Source of the DNA: Bdellovibrionaceae bacterium UBA1609
Lineage (GTDB): Bacteria > Bdellovibrionota > Bdellovibrionia > Bdellovibrionales > UBA1609
Direction of reading: 5' to 3'
NCBI GenBank assembly: GCA_002321895.1
Contig: DCMZ01000004.1
Location: 60,151-124,150 of the forward strand
DNA length: 64,000 bases
Part shown: piece after piece, positions 53,327-62,941 of the stretch
Layout of the letters: each line of letters starts with the position of its first letter
How positions within the stretch are numbered: position 1 is the first letter of the stretch
The notes under the pieces: model-generated
Databases searched by the model: none
The model's input: the letters and a program-made list of their open reading frames with translations, nothing else
Told to the model about the DNA's origin: nothing
Translations under genes and position numbers: made by a program

Positions 53327-54689
53327 GAATCTCTATTTAGTTATTGTTTTTTTGTTATTTGGAATCACTCTCCTTGTGGACTACCTTTTGCCTCATAATG
53401 TGGTGATCAGTGGGGTTTATATTTTACCTCTATTGTTAGGGACTTTTCTGGTGAAAGAATCAAAAAAGATTGTTCCTATTATTGGACTTGCGGTGGTGTG
53501 TATTTATTTAGGGTGGCAGTTAAAAGGGTATAGCTTTTCAGAAGATTGGATAAGTTTCATAAATCGATTAGTCAGTGTGTTTTTAGTGATAGTTGTTTCG
53601 TTTTTTGGAATTGCTTTTTCTAGATCTCAAAAGGAATCTAAGAAAATTCAGAGGCAATTGGCAACGGCCATGGACACATCTCCCAATGGAATATTTTTAG
53701 TGAACAGTGCTGGGAATATTATCTACGCCAATCATCAAGCCGAAGAAAAGTTTGAGTATTCAGCTCTTGAGTTTTCTTCTATGACTATTGAGGATCTTAT
53801 TCCAAAGCGATTCGCGGGTCACCATAAAGCTTTACGGGATAAATACATGGTTGACCCAGAAAATCGAGAGATGGGTGCAGGGAGAGAGTTATTTGGAGTC
53901 AGTCAGTCCGGCAGAGAGTTCCCTTTAGAAATTGGACTGGCGAGTTTTGGAGAGGGAACTGAAAAAATAGTTCAAGCCACAGTTATAGATATCACAGAGC
54001 GCGTAAAACGCACCCGAGAGATCGAGTCAAAAAGTGAAGAAATCGAACAGCTGGTGAATATTGTCGCCCACGATATTCAAGCTCCAGTACGACACATTTT
54101 TGGCCATCTTCAGGCCGGAAGGAAAGGGGTGAAAAACGACGCCATATTGAAAACTTTTAATCAGATTGAGAAGTCCGCTCAAAAAATCAGAGAACTCATT
54201 CAAGGTCTACTCAATTTTGCAAAAGCAGGAACCAGAGACTTGAAGTGGCAAACTTTCCCTCTAGCATCGGTCATCGAAGATATTGTTGATTTACATGACA
54301 TTGAAATCAGGCAGAAGTCGATACAGGTACGTATCGGTGAACTCCCTGATATAAGGGGAGATATTGCCTTAGTCGGCCAGCTTTTTCAGAATCTCATAGA
54401 AAATGCTATGAAATATCATCATCCCGATGGGCACAAAAAAGTGAAGATTTATTCTACTCGAGAAAATGGCGTTTTAACCGTTTGGGTTGAGGATAATGGA
54501 ATTGGTATAGATGGTGTATTTTATGATGATATATTCAAGCCACTCAGACGCCTTCATTCCAGCGCCGAATTCGAAGGAAGTGGGATAGGTTTATCTATTT
54601 GTAAAAAAATTACCGATTTACACGAATGGAAAATAGGTTTGGTATCCGACTTGGGCAAGGGTACTAAATTTTTTGTAGTGATCCAGTAG
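53301..54689 (+). CDS. Membrane sensor histidine kinase with PAS domain
   Basis: 462 aa. Four hydrophobic segments (about 12-30, 38-50, 57-72, 90-106) form a membrane sensor. A PAS domain follows (about 115-235; SPNGIFLVNSAGNIIYANHQ). The kinase core has HisKA His257 (IVAHDIQAPVRH), the N-box NLIENAMKYHH, G1 VEDNGIGID and G2 EGSGIGLSI. The start is GTG with AGAGAAGA upstream, inside the end of the ethylene-receptor-like gene in a different frame. The two probably form a split receptor. Confidence 0.9.
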   Translation: MTKDRHLAENLYLVIVFLLFGITLLVDYLLPHNVVISGVYILPLLLGTFLVKESKKIVPIIGLAVVCIYLGWQLKGYSFSEDWISFINRLVSVFLVIVVSFFGIAFSRSQKESKKIQRQLATAMDTSPNGIFLVNSAGNIIYANHQAEEKFEYSALEFSSMTIEDLIPKRFAGHHKALRDKYMVDPENREMGAGRELFGVSQSGREFPLEIGLASFGEGTEKIVQATVIDITERVKRTREIESKSEEIEQLVNIVAHDIQAPVRHIFGHLQAGRKGVKNDAILKTFNQIEKSAQKIRELIQGLLNFAKAGTRDLKWQTFPLASVIEDIVDLHDIEIRQKSIQVRIGELPDIRGDIALVGQLFQNLIENAMKYHHPDGHKKVKIYSTRENGVLTVWVEDNGIGIDGVFYDDIFKPLRRLHSSAEFEGSGIGLSICKKITDLHEWKIGLVSDLGKGTKFFVVIQ

Positions 54690-54730
54690 TTCTCACAGTT
54701 GAAATCATTTTTAGCAGTATATGTATTTTT

Positions 54731-55567
54731 TTAACCTCGAATTCCGCCAATATAAGCTTTGGTGATCTCCGATTTAGGGTTGTTGAAAATGTCTTGAGTG
54801 GAGCCTTTTTCAATAAGCACGCCTCTATCATTTTTAACCCAAAATACACCCATATCATCAGAGATACGTCGGGCTTGGGCTAGATTATGAGTGATTATAA
54901 TAATGGTATATTGTCCACGCATGTTAGATACCAAGTCTTCCACAATGCCGCTAGACACGGGATCCAAGGCGCTACAGGGTTCATCCATAAGTAAGATTTT
55001 TGGTTTAAGTATTATTGCTCGAGCGATACAAAGTCTTTGCTGCTGGCCCCCGGATAGTTTTAATGCGGAAGATTCTAGGCGGTCTTTTACTTCATCCCAT
55101 AGTCCTACACTCCGTAGGGATTGTTCGACGATGATGTCCTGTTCCGCGCGATCTTTAACTCCATGTTCGGACAGGGTGAGTGTTAGATTCTTTTTGATTG
55201 AGAACGGAAAAGGATTGGGCTTTTGAAATATAAGTCCAATATCGCTGCGTAGGGAACGAATATTTGTACTTGGAGATAGTACTGACTTCCCATCAAACTG
55301 AATATCTCCTTGCATTGTTGCCGAAGGTATCTCTTCGACGAGACGATTTAAGGTGAGAAGCAATGTCGATTTTCCACATCCCGAAGGGCCCACTAGAGCA
55401 GTGATACAACCTTGATTGATATCAAGATTGATTCCATCCAGGGCTACTTTTTTATCGTATTGAACAGTTAGGTTTCGAACCGATATAATTAGTTTTTTAT
55501 CGACACAGCAATCTTCTTTTGGAGGTAATTTTTCCCATGGGTAGGTGGTCTCTTTCGAGGTTAGCAT
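54731..55567 (-). CDS. pstB: Phosphate ABC transporter ATP-binding protein
   Basis: 278 aa. Walker A is GPSGCGKST, the signature is LSGGQQQRL, Walker B is ILLMDEPCSALDP, and the H-loop is IIITHNL. FQKPNPFPFSI near the Q-loop is typical of PstB. It powers high-affinity phosphate import. I start at 55567, where GGAGAA precedes the ATG; a longer frame reaches into pstA. It has an N-terminal extension of about 25 residues. Confidence 0.94.
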   Translation of the reverse strand: MLTSKETTYPWEKLPPKEDCCVDKKLIISVRNLTVQYDKKVALDGINLDINQGCITALVGPSGCGKSTLLLTLNRLVEEIPSATMQGDIQFDGKSVLSPSTNIRSLRSDIGLIFQKPNPFPFSIKKNLTLTLSEHGVKDRAEQDIIVEQSLRSVGLWDEVKDRLESSALKLSGGQQQRLCIARAIILKPKILLMDEPCSALDPVSSGIVEDLVSNMRGQYTIIIITHNLAQARRISDDMGVFWVKNDRGVLIEKGSTQDIFNNPKSEITKAYIGGIRG

Positions 55568-55571
55568 AAAA

Positions 55572-56396
55572 TTAATTCTCCACTCGCAAAGTTTTTTTAA
55601 TGATAGTTGAAGCACTAAAATTTATAAATAAAAGACCTATAATAAGCAAAAAAGCAGATCGATAGGCATTTAAGTCCCCACCAGAAATGTTCATGGATAG
55701 GTCATATATATGCACGGATAGCGCACGTCCAGAATCCAACAATGAGCTAGGCATTCTATCCACATAGCCGCTGGTAAAAATGAGCGCAGCGGTTTCAGCC
55801 ATGGCACGACCGATACTTAAAATAAGTCCAGCAATGATTCCCGGAATGGCTACGGGAAGTGTGACTTTGATCAAAGTGGTGGCCTTCGAGAAACCTAAAG
55901 CTTTAGAGCCAGAGCGATATTCGGAAGGTATTCCTCTCAAACTGGATTGGGCTGTTCGGATAAATAATGGCAGTGCCATGCAAGCTAAAGTCAGTCCTCC
56001 GGACAAAATGGAGAAACCTAATCCAAGGATTTTGCAGAATAGAACATTTCCAAAGAGTCCAAATACGATGGAAGGAACACCCGCAAGAATATCCAAGCTT
56101 AGTTCAATAATTTTTGAAAACTTACTTTTATGGAATGTGAATTCATTCAGATAGATAGCTGTTCCTAGGCCAAGACTTATTACAATGGAAAGACAGATTC
56201 CCAATAACAAAAACGTAGACACAAGAATGGGACCTACGCCTCCTTCACGCCCAGACCGCGAAGGTTCTGTAAAAATAAAATCCCATTGGATGGCAGTAAA
56301 TCCTTTTATTGCCACATCGCCAACAATAGCAAAAAACACAAGTGCTATAACAAGCACTGAGAGATGAACCAATATTGAGAACAATTTATCTCCCAT
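55572..56396 (-). CDS. pstA: Phosphate ABC transporter permease PstA
   Basis: 274 aa, six membrane helices. The permease EAA-type region is near GSKALGFSKATTLIKVTLPV, and the substrate-path motif AGVPSIVFGLFG is shared with PstC. It forms the membrane channel with PstC. The start at 56396 has AAAGGA upstream and overlaps the pstC end by 11 bases. Confidence 0.92.
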   Translation of the reverse strand: MGDKLFSILVHLSVLVIALVFFAIVGDVAIKGFTAIQWDFIFTEPSRSGREGGVGPILVSTFLLLGICLSIVISLGLGTAIYLNEFTFHKSKFSKIIELSLDILAGVPSIVFGLFGNVLFCKILGLGFSILSGGLTLACMALPLFIRTAQSSLRGIPSEYRSGSKALGFSKATTLIKVTLPVAIPGIIAGLILSIGRAMAETAALIFTSGYVDRMPSSLLDSGRALSVHIYDLSMNISGGDLNAYRSAFLLIIGLLFINFSASTIIKKTLRVEN

Positions 56397-57240
56397 CGGC
56401 AGTCCTTTGCAATGAGTGAGAGAGAAGGACAAGAGCTAGGACTACTAAAATTAAAATAAGACCTGTAAAAAACAGAGCCGATCGATGATGGTCCACGGCA
56501 TAGGCCATCTCTAATGCAATATTAGAGGTAAGGGCTCTTATGGGGTTGAAAACACTTTCAGGGATTTGGACAACGTTTCCTGTGACCATAAGAACGGCCA
56601 TAGTTTCACCTAAAGCACGACCCACTTGCAGAATGAAACCCACTGCTAGTCCTGACTTTGCGCTGGGTAGTACCACGGAAAGTAGAGTTCTTGTTTTGGT
56701 GTAGCCCAAGGCATAGGAGCCTTGTATCAATGATTTCGGCACTTGCTCCAATGCAACATCAGCCGTTAATGCCATCGTAGGCAATATCATTATAAAAAGT
56801 ATCAGTACACCCGCGAGTAGGCTTGCGCCGGGCTGGGCGATTTTTGCTATCATTGGAACTAAAACCATGAGGCCCCAAAAACCAAAAACCACCGAAGGAA
56901 CTCCAGCCAAAAGCTCAATGATACGTCGGTAGATTTTTAAAGTGAGACCTTTTCCATAGAAATGACAAAACAGCGCCGATAGAATCCCTAAGGGAGCGCT
57001 CAAAAGAACGGCTCCGGAAGCCAAGCAAAGAGTGCCAATGATCATGGGTACTAAATTAAATTGATTATAAGTGGGATACCAGGCCTCATCGGTGAAAAAG
57101 GCTGTGAATCCGGGGGAGGTAAAGCTGGGGATAGCTTCATTAGCTACAAAGAGTATGATGAGAAAAACGATTCCCGAACACACTCCGGCACAAAACTTTA
57201 AGCTTGCAACTAAAAGGTTTTCACTGCTCAACGGAAACAA
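56386..57240 (-). CDS. pstC: Phosphate ABC transporter permease PstC
   Basis: 284 aa with six membrane helices. LLAGVPSVVFGFWG is the conserved Pst permease motif, and SYALGYTKTRTLLSVVLP carries the coupling-helix region. GRALGETMAVLMVTGN completes the family pattern. The start is a TTG, 20 bases inside the pstS end, without a good ribosome site, so the exact start is uncertain. The gene order is pstS-C-A-B. Confidence 0.92.
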   Translation of the reverse strand: MFPLSSENLLVASLKFCAGVCSGIVFLIILFVANEAIPSFTSPGFTAFFTDEAWYPTYNQFNLVPMIIGTLCLASGAVLLSAPLGILSALFCHFYGKGLTLKIYRRIIELLAGVPSVVFGFWGLMVLVPMIAKIAQPGASLLAGVLILFIMILPTMALTADVALEQVPKSLIQGSYALGYTKTRTLLSVVLPSAKSGLAVGFILQVGRALGETMAVLMVTGNVVQIPESVFNPIRALTSNIALEMAYAVDHHRSALFFTGLILILVVLALVLLSHSLQRTADGR

Positions 57241-58024
57241 AATATTGATCCCGTACTAAATCGCTAACTTCACTGGATTTTGCAAATTCTATGAATTGCT
57301 TTTTAAGCCCACTCACTTCTCCCTTGGCGACTAAATTAAGAGGTCGAGAAAGAGGAAAACGACCATTTCGGACATTTTCGGTGGAAGAGACGATTCCATT
57401 TAACGGTAGAAGTTTGATATTCACTCCTTGGGAAATACTAAATTCAGCGGCACCAATGGAAACATAGCCAATAGCGTTCGGATTGCCAGCAACCGTTTTT
57501 ATACCCTGTTCATTGTCTCCAATAATCACGCTGGCCTTTATTTCATAAGGTTTCAATTGAAAGTGCTTTAAAAAAAGTTCCAGTGTGGATCGCCCTTCAG
57601 CCTTGTTGACGACAGTAACGGATTTGTCGGGACCACCCACATTTTTCCAAGATTTCACTTTTCCTTTATAAATGTTTAGGATTTGCTCTTGTGTTAATTT
57701 TTCGATGGGATTTGAGGAATGAACAATCATTCCAATTCCGTCCATGGCCACGGTGAAGGCTGTTAAATCTTTTTCTGAAGGTTTTAGGGCTCTGGACACC
57801 ATACCTATATCGGCAACACCTTGGCGAGTGTCAGCAATTCCTCGGGACGATCCCCCAGTTTGTACGTCCACTCGGACGTCGTTGTGGGATTTTTCAAAAC
57901 GTTTGGCAATTTCACCCAGCAAGGGAGCCACGGTGCTTGAACCCGTTAGAACTAGTTTTTCTGCTGAGAAAGAAAATTGAGATAGAGATAGGGTAAAACC
58001 TACGAGGGCTAATAATTTAAGCAC
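57221..58024 (-). CDS. pstS: Phosphate-binding protein PstS
   Basis: 267 aa with a signal peptide (about 1-20). The phosphate site residues are recognised in LTGSSTVAPLL, GGSSRGIADTRQGVADIGM and NKAEGRSTLELF. It captures phosphate in the periplasm. The start is GTG with GGAGAAC upstream. No phoU follows pstB, and no clear Pho box was found in the 240 bases upstream, so regulation is unknown. Confidence 0.93.
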   Translation of the reverse strand: MLKLLALVGFTLSLSQFSFSAEKLVLTGSSTVAPLLGEIAKRFEKSHNDVRVDVQTGGSSRGIADTRQGVADIGMVSRALKPSEKDLTAFTVAMDGIGMIVHSSNPIEKLTQEQILNIYKGKVKSWKNVGGPDKSVTVVNKAEGRSTLELFLKHFQLKPYEIKASVIIGDNEQGIKTVAGNPNAIGYVSIGAAEFSISQGVNIKLLPLNGIVSSTENVRNGRFPLSRPLNLVAKGEVSGLKKQFIEFAKSSEVSDLVRDQYFVSVEQ

Positions 58025-58266
58025 TAAGTTCTCCTTATAGTTTTTGTCACTCGGCTATCATCGAAAGCTTCATTAGATATATAGTCTAAAGATTAAAAAG
58101 TTTCATTTAAACTTAAATAATTTTGAAAAATGAATGGCCTACAAAAAAGGGACTGGGGAAATGGCACTTCATTAACGCAATTCGGTATAAAAAAATTTGT
58201 AACTTTTAATTTCTCTACCGGTAATTGAGGTCAACAACCAATCAATCTTTTTCCAGAGGGGGAAAA

Positions 58267-58752
58267 ATGAAAGCAGTAGCGTCTGCAATGTTAATAGTCT
58301 TGTCTATATTCGGATGGAATACTTGGGCTTCCGACGATGGGCAAACGAGAAACGTAGCTCAGTACAATTTGGTGGATAACACTGTCGGACTGAAAGGGTT
58401 TGATCCAGTGTCTATTTTTCCAGAAGGTGGTGGAGTTGCATTAGAAGGGGATCCGGAACTGTTTCTAGATTTCAAAGGTGTGGTTTACTACTTCGCCAAC
58501 ATGGAAAATCTTAATGTTTTTCTAGAGGACCCTGACAAATACGAACCTACGTATGGTGGCTGGTGTGCTACTGCTATGGCGTCGGGTCAAAAGATCGATA
58601 TACAAAATGATCTTTACTATATCAATGGGCGTCGGGCTCACTATTTTGTAAGTGCAGATGCAAGAACGGCTTTTATTGAAAATATTCGTCGTTTGGAACG
58701 TCGTGCAGATCGAAACTGGAATCGAATTAGCGGCGAAGCTCCAAGAGAGTAG
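58267..58752 (+). CDS. YHS-domain protein, secreted
   Basis: 161 aa with a signal peptide (about 1-21, ending NTWAS). The YHS-like region spans about 34-115: GLKGFDPVSIFPEGGG, FKGVVYYFAN, YEPTYGGWCATAMASG. This fold often binds metals through Cys and appears in copper-handling proteins. The ATG at 58267 follows AGAGGGGGA. It lies 6 bases upstream of a glycosyltransferase, probably the same transcript. Confidence 0.82.
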   Translation: MKAVASAMLIVLSIFGWNTWASDDGQTRNVAQYNLVDNTVGLKGFDPVSIFPEGGGVALEGDPELFLDFKGVVYYFANMENLNVFLEDPDKYEPTYGGWCATAMASGQKIDIQNDLYYINGRRAHYFVSADARTAFIENIRRLERRADRNWNRISGEAPRE

Positions 58753-58758
58753 TGTGCC

Positions 58759-59487
58759 ATGAAGATAGCAATCATAATACCAGCTTATAACGAAGGGGAC
58801 TCATTGCCATTGGTGATGGGTCACCTCCCAAAAGAATTTCGTAGTCAAACCGTTGTAGTTAATAATAATAGCACCGACCACACTCAACAGGTTCTCGATG
58901 ATTTAGGTGTTCATTCTGTTTTTGAGCCTCGTCAAGGGTATGGTCAGGCTTGCCTTTCAGGTTTTGAGTATGCGGAAGCCCATTTTGATTTTGATACTAT
59001 TGTCTATATGGACGCCGATTTTAGTGATCATCAAGAAGATATTTATCGATTGATTGAGCGGCATAAGACCACTGGTGCGGAATTGGTGATTGGATCCAGA
59101 AACTTGGGTGAAGCCGAAGCGGGATCTTTAACTCCCCAGCAGGTCTTCGGAAATGGTTTAGCCACGTTTCTTATGCGTTTACTCACCGGGGTGCGTTTTT
59201 CCGATTTGGGTCCATTTAGACTCATCACTCGAAGAGCGTATTTGGCACTCAATATGGTGGACACCAATTACGGGTGGACCATGGAGATGCAGGTGAAGGC
59301 GGCTCTCGCTAAAATTGAAGCCACTGAAGTGTCGGTGAGATATCGAAAACGGATTGGTGTTTCAAAAATTAGTGGCACTCTAAAGGGTACGCTGTGTGCG
59401 GGTTATAAAATCCTAACCACTCTTTTTAAATATAGATTTCTTGTACATCCAGAACCAAAGCACCAGGAACAAGCTGTATTCCAATAA
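58759..59487 (+). CDS. Glycosyltransferase family 2 (polyprenyl-phosphate sugar synthase-like)
   Basis: 242 aa. GT-A fold with IAIIIPAYNEGDSLPLV, VNNNSTDHTQQ, the DxD motif in VYMDADFSDHQED, and FSDLGPFRLITR. It resembles dolichyl/undecaprenyl-phosphate mannose synthases and has no clear C-terminal membrane helix. It could supply lipid-linked sugar to the convergent GT-C enzyme. Its last 75 bases overlap that gene on the opposite strand. Confidence 0.85.
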   Translation: MKIAIIIPAYNEGDSLPLVMGHLPKEFRSQTVVVNNNSTDHTQQVLDDLGVHSVFEPRQGYGQACLSGFEYAEAHFDFDTIVYMDADFSDHQEDIYRLIERHKTTGAELVIGSRNLGEAEAGSLTPQQVFGNGLATFLMRLLTGVRFSDLGPFRLITRRAYLALNMVDTNYGWTMEMQVKAALAKIEATEVSVRYRKRIGVSKISGTLKGTLCAGYKILTTLFKYRFLVHPEPKHQEQAVFQ

Positions 59488-60738
59488 TTGTAGATAGGGA
59501 TAAAGGGATTTGTCCCAGTACCATGAGTAGGATAAAGCAGATAATCCAGTGAGAGCGATCAGTGCCCATTGATGGGTGATGATGGCAAAGGGTAGAAACC
59601 AAAGTCCATACCATGTGTTAAATACTGGAGATACACTCAACAAGAGAAAAGTGATCCACATAAAATCTCGAGCGAGACTATCCGTCGACTGTATTTTTAT
59701 CCATCGGTACAGGTAGACGATTCCCAACACCAAAGCACCCAAAAATTTACCGGGAATTTCATTGATCATTGCTGATTTCATTGTGGGCGTAGCATCGAGT
59801 TCCAGTAAAGATAGTAAACCATTTGAGAGCCAGGAAAGTGGAAAAAATAAAAACTCGTTAAACACCCAATATTTTGAAAAAGGTTGTAAGCCATTCATAA
59901 AATAAGGTGTGTTAATGTAAGGTAGAGACACTCCCAAAAGAACCAGGCTGAATAGGACCAGTCCCACCCATCGACGTCGTCCTAATTTCAAAAAATAAGG
60001 AAGAAAAATAATAGGAATGAGTTTTGAAAGTATGGAAAGGGCCAGCAGTGTCCAAGATTTCCATTCGATAGAGGGAAGCTTTTTAAATAGAGATTTATCT
60101 AAGTAAAAAGCTGAAGCTACAAAAAAGAACACCATGATGGGGTCTAGGTGGGCGGAGTTGGCGATTTCCTTTAGGACCATGGGGTTGAGTAGATAGAAAA
60201 CCAAAATTTTTGGATCTTTGGCCCGCATTTGTAGCCATCTATAGAGAATAAATGCGATCAGTAAGTCAAAGATGAGAAATATAAATTTTAATCCGGCAAG
60301 AGATTCATTAAATACTAATGCGTTGAATGCAAAAATGTGTTCGGCCAAGGGCGGGTAGATAGTTCTAAGGTGCAGAAAACCGATTTTCTCGCGATAGTCG
60401 GTATGAATAGAATCTAATTCGGGGGAATTGGGTGGATATTCGTAGGGGTTAACACTGTTAACAATGACGCGACCATCCCATTGATATCGATAGAAATCGT
60501 CTTCGAAAATGGGAGAGGTTGGAATGAGAATCAGGCGTGCAATGATACCGACCACAAAAAGTAACAATAGGCTTTGCTTTTTGTTTTTATAAATAAAGTA
60601 GAGCAATCCAAACTGAGTTACATATAAACCCAATAACAGACCAAACTGGCCCCCTGGGTGACTCGGATTTACAAAATAGATCAAATTTGTCAGTAACCAA
60701 ATGAAAGTCAATACGTAGTCTTTAGCGAAACCTATCAT
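59413..60738 (-). CDS. GT-C-type membrane mannosyltransferase-like protein
   Basis: 441 aa with ten or more membrane helices. The first large loop contains EDDFYRYQWDGRV and VNPYEYPPNS, the acidic motif of DUF2029/GT87-like and related GT-C enzymes that use polyprenyl-phosphate sugars. It would act on the periplasmic side. Acceptor unknown. The 3' end overlaps the opposite-strand GT2 gene by 75 bases, an unusual arrangement for two bona fide genes. Confidence 0.75.
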   Translation of the reverse strand: MIGFAKDYVLTFIWLLTNLIYFVNPSHPGGQFGLLLGLYVTQFGLLYFIYKNKKQSLLLLFVVGIIARLILIPTSPIFEDDFYRYQWDGRVIVNSVNPYEYPPNSPELDSIHTDYREKIGFLHLRTIYPPLAEHIFAFNALVFNESLAGLKFIFLIFDLLIAFILYRWLQMRAKDPKILVFYLLNPMVLKEIANSAHLDPIMVFFFVASAFYLDKSLFKKLPSIEWKSWTLLALSILSKLIPIIFLPYFLKLGRRRWVGLVLFSLVLLGVSLPYINTPYFMNGLQPFSKYWVFNEFLFFPLSWLSNGLLSLLELDATPTMKSAMINEIPGKFLGALVLGIVYLYRWIKIQSTDSLARDFMWITFLLLSVSPVFNTWYGLWFLPFAIITHQWALIALTGLSALSYSWYWDKSLYPYLQLLEYSLFLVLWFWMYKKSIFKKSG

Positions 60739-60797
60739 GACGTTTTTTAACGGAGTTTGGGGTCTAAATACAACGGATTTTAAGGGGGAGTGTCTCG

Positions 60798-61775
60798 GTG
60801 TATAAAAAGAAAAGGGTGGTGGTATTGATCCTGGCGATGAGTTTATCTCTCATTGGGTGCCAAGCCGAACAACAGGGAAATAAATATGGATTTGATATCA
60901 CTAATGTTCCGGTTGAAAAGGTGCAAATATCATCTTGCGCCGCGGGTGACAGCTTGGAGGTGGAGCCCTATGGTGTTGTCACCGAGACTCAAATCACCAG
61001 ATTGTTTCAAAAATATGTCACCGAATTGGATTTAGGAAGCCTTTCGGGCCAATTTAAATATTTACCTCTGTTTGTGAGTAAAGCCGACAAAGAAAGTCTC
61101 TGTAAGATCATTCAAAGCATAGGGGCTTCAAATCCTGAAACGATGAATCGCTCTGAGCAAATGGCATTCTATATTAATGCCTATAATGTATTTACAGTGA
61201 GTCTTATCATCGAAAAATATATTGAGACGGAAGTGCAGCAGTCCAATGGGAGTTTTGAAAAAAGTATCAGAAACATACCTAATGACGAGGGGCTTCCTCT
61301 GGATGCGGCCGTATGGGATACGTTTTCTTGGGAAATTAATGGTCAGTTCTTAACACTCAATCAAATTGAAAAAGATATTTTGGTCCCCATGGGCGATGCG
61401 CGGATTCATTTTGCTGTAAATTGCGCATCTAAAGGGTGTCCTCCGCTAAGGAGTGAAGCTTTCACTGCGGGAGAATTGGATAGCCAACTGGATGAGATGT
61501 CAGCTTTTTTTGTGAATAATGAATTTTACTCACTTTATGACTACATCGAGGAAGAGCAGTTTGGAGAAATGGAAATCTCGCAAATCTTCGAATGGTACAG
61601 TGAGGATTTTGAAAATCACCAAGGTGGACAGTTCAATAGTGTACGGTCTTTTATTGTTCACTATCTAGATCAAGAAGCCATTGAATTTGATAAGCGGGAG
61701 ATTTTGGATCCCAATAAATGGGAAATCTTTTTCTATAATTATGACTGGACCTTAAACGAAAAAGATTTGTTGTAG
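60798..61775 (+). CDS. DUF547 lipoprotein
   Basis: 325 aa. The signal peptide ends in SLIGC (lipobox, Cys21). DUF547 signature motifs are FYINAYN, IHFAVNCASKGCPPL, IFEWYSEDF and the C-terminal YDWTLN. The domain's conserved His and Cys suggest a hydrolase-like site, but its activity is not established. The start is GTG, with AAGGGGGA upstream. The next gene follows in 9 bases; a DUF547 paralogue lies after that. Confidence 0.85.
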   Translation: MYKKKRVVVLILAMSLSLIGCQAEQQGNKYGFDITNVPVEKVQISSCAAGDSLEVEPYGVVTETQITRLFQKYVTELDLGSLSGQFKYLPLFVSKADKESLCKIIQSIGASNPETMNRSEQMAFYINAYNVFTVSLIIEKYIETEVQQSNGSFEKSIRNIPNDEGLPLDAAVWDTFSWEINGQFLTLNQIEKDILVPMGDARIHFAVNCASKGCPPLRSEAFTAGELDSQLDEMSAFFVNNEFYSLYDYIEEEQFGEMEISQIFEWYSEDFENHQGGQFNSVRSFIVHYLDQEAIEFDKREILDPNKWEIFFYNYDWTLNEKDLL

Positions 61776-61784
61776 GAGAGTGAC

Positions 61785-62927
61785 ATGAAGAAAAGTATTT
61801 TAATTATCATATTTAGTATTATTTCTCAGAATGTAGGTCACTCGCAGACAATCACTGAACCTCTAAACTCTTTGGGTGAGAAGACCTCCTTTGATACCAA
61901 ATATTCACTGCAAATTGCAGGTGGAAATGAAAGCAACCCCCTATCTGTGGCTGATGCAGTGGGTTCCAGCTTTGTTCAGGTCAGCCCACGGGTGAAGTTT
62001 GAGAGTGAAATCGGTGACACTTTTTTGATTTTAAATGTTCAGGGGGCCGTTAAGAGTTTTCAAAAAGAAATTGTTTCCAATGCGGGGGATAGCCGACAAG
62101 CTCAGGCGGATTTAGGTGTTACGCAGTTTTTCAATGCTCACCATGAAGTCGGAGCTACAGTTTCCGCACTTGTGGGGCAAAATAACGAAATTGCCTATAC
62201 CGCAGAGGGAGTGGATCTCGACGGTCGCACGGTGGCTTACGACAACCTCTATTTGGACACTTACTATGGATTTAATGAATCCCAATATTCTGTTTTTGCA
62301 AAAGTAATTAGCAAAAGGAAGCAATTCAATAAGGGGCAATTCGATGAGCTATTGAATGAGCAGAAAAAGAGTTACGAGGAACTTGCGGGCCAACTGCTGT
62401 TGAATTTACATCCAACATCTACCGCTGAAATTGAACTGGTGAGCGGGATTTCTAGAAGGGTTTATAGTGCGGAGACTGCAAGAAATACTGAAGGATCCAT
62501 AGATCTAACCAATCCTACTCTTTCGGAATTGCATAGATTCTTGGGGGCCAAGGCAAAAATTGATCTTGGTGGCTTAGAATTGAAGGCCGGAGCCGATTTT
62601 ACCGTTGAGGAGGATGAGGTCTATAATGCGCTGGATGCCCAGAACATAAGTACTCAAGTGGGTTTGAGCCTGCAGGCATTGCCTCAGTTGAAAGTGAGTC
62701 TGAATGCAAACAGAAGTCAGAAAGATTACGCCAATTTTGTACAGGACCCATTTGATAATCCTGAGACCAGTGGGTTGCGTAAGGATCAAGAGAGTGGCGT
62801 GAGTCTAGAGCTTAAGTTTCTTGATACCTTGAGTATGCAGTATTCGGAAAAAAAGTATGAAACCAACTATGTTGGTGGCGAAGATTACCAAAATCAATCC
62901 ATTCAATTTAACTATTTAATTCAATAA
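61785..62927 (+). CDS. Outer membrane beta-barrel protein between two DUF547 genes
   Basis: 380 aa with a signal peptide (about 1-20). The mature part alternates strands and polar turns (TKYSLQIAGGNESNPLSV, LKVSLNANRSQKDYANF) and ends SIQFNYLIQ. Length fits a barrel of about 16-18 strands. No named family. It is packed between the two DUF547 genes (9 and 14 bases), so the three should form one functional unit at the envelope. Confidence 0.7.
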   Translation: MKKSILIIIFSIISQNVGHSQTITEPLNSLGEKTSFDTKYSLQIAGGNESNPLSVADAVGSSFVQVSPRVKFESEIGDTFLILNVQGAVKSFQKEIVSNAGDSRQAQADLGVTQFFNAHHEVGATVSALVGQNNEIAYTAEGVDLDGRTVAYDNLYLDTYYGFNESQYSVFAKVISKRKQFNKGQFDELLNEQKKSYEELAGQLLLNLHPTSTAEIELVSGISRRVYSAETARNTEGSIDLTNPTLSELHRFLGAKAKIDLGGLELKAGADFTVEEDEVYNALDAQNISTQVGLSLQALPQLKVSLNANRSQKDYANFVQDPFDNPETSGLRKDQESGVSLELKFLDTLSMQYSEKKYETNYVGGEDYQNQSIQFNYLIQ

Positions 62928-62941
62928 AGGGGAGGGGAGTC

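Noticed and set aside
52937..54689. Single receptor kinase gene broken by a frameshift
   Set aside because: The second frame has its own GTG and ribosome site and starts a new set of membrane helices. Two overlapping genes explain the data better, though sequencing error at the junction is not excluded.
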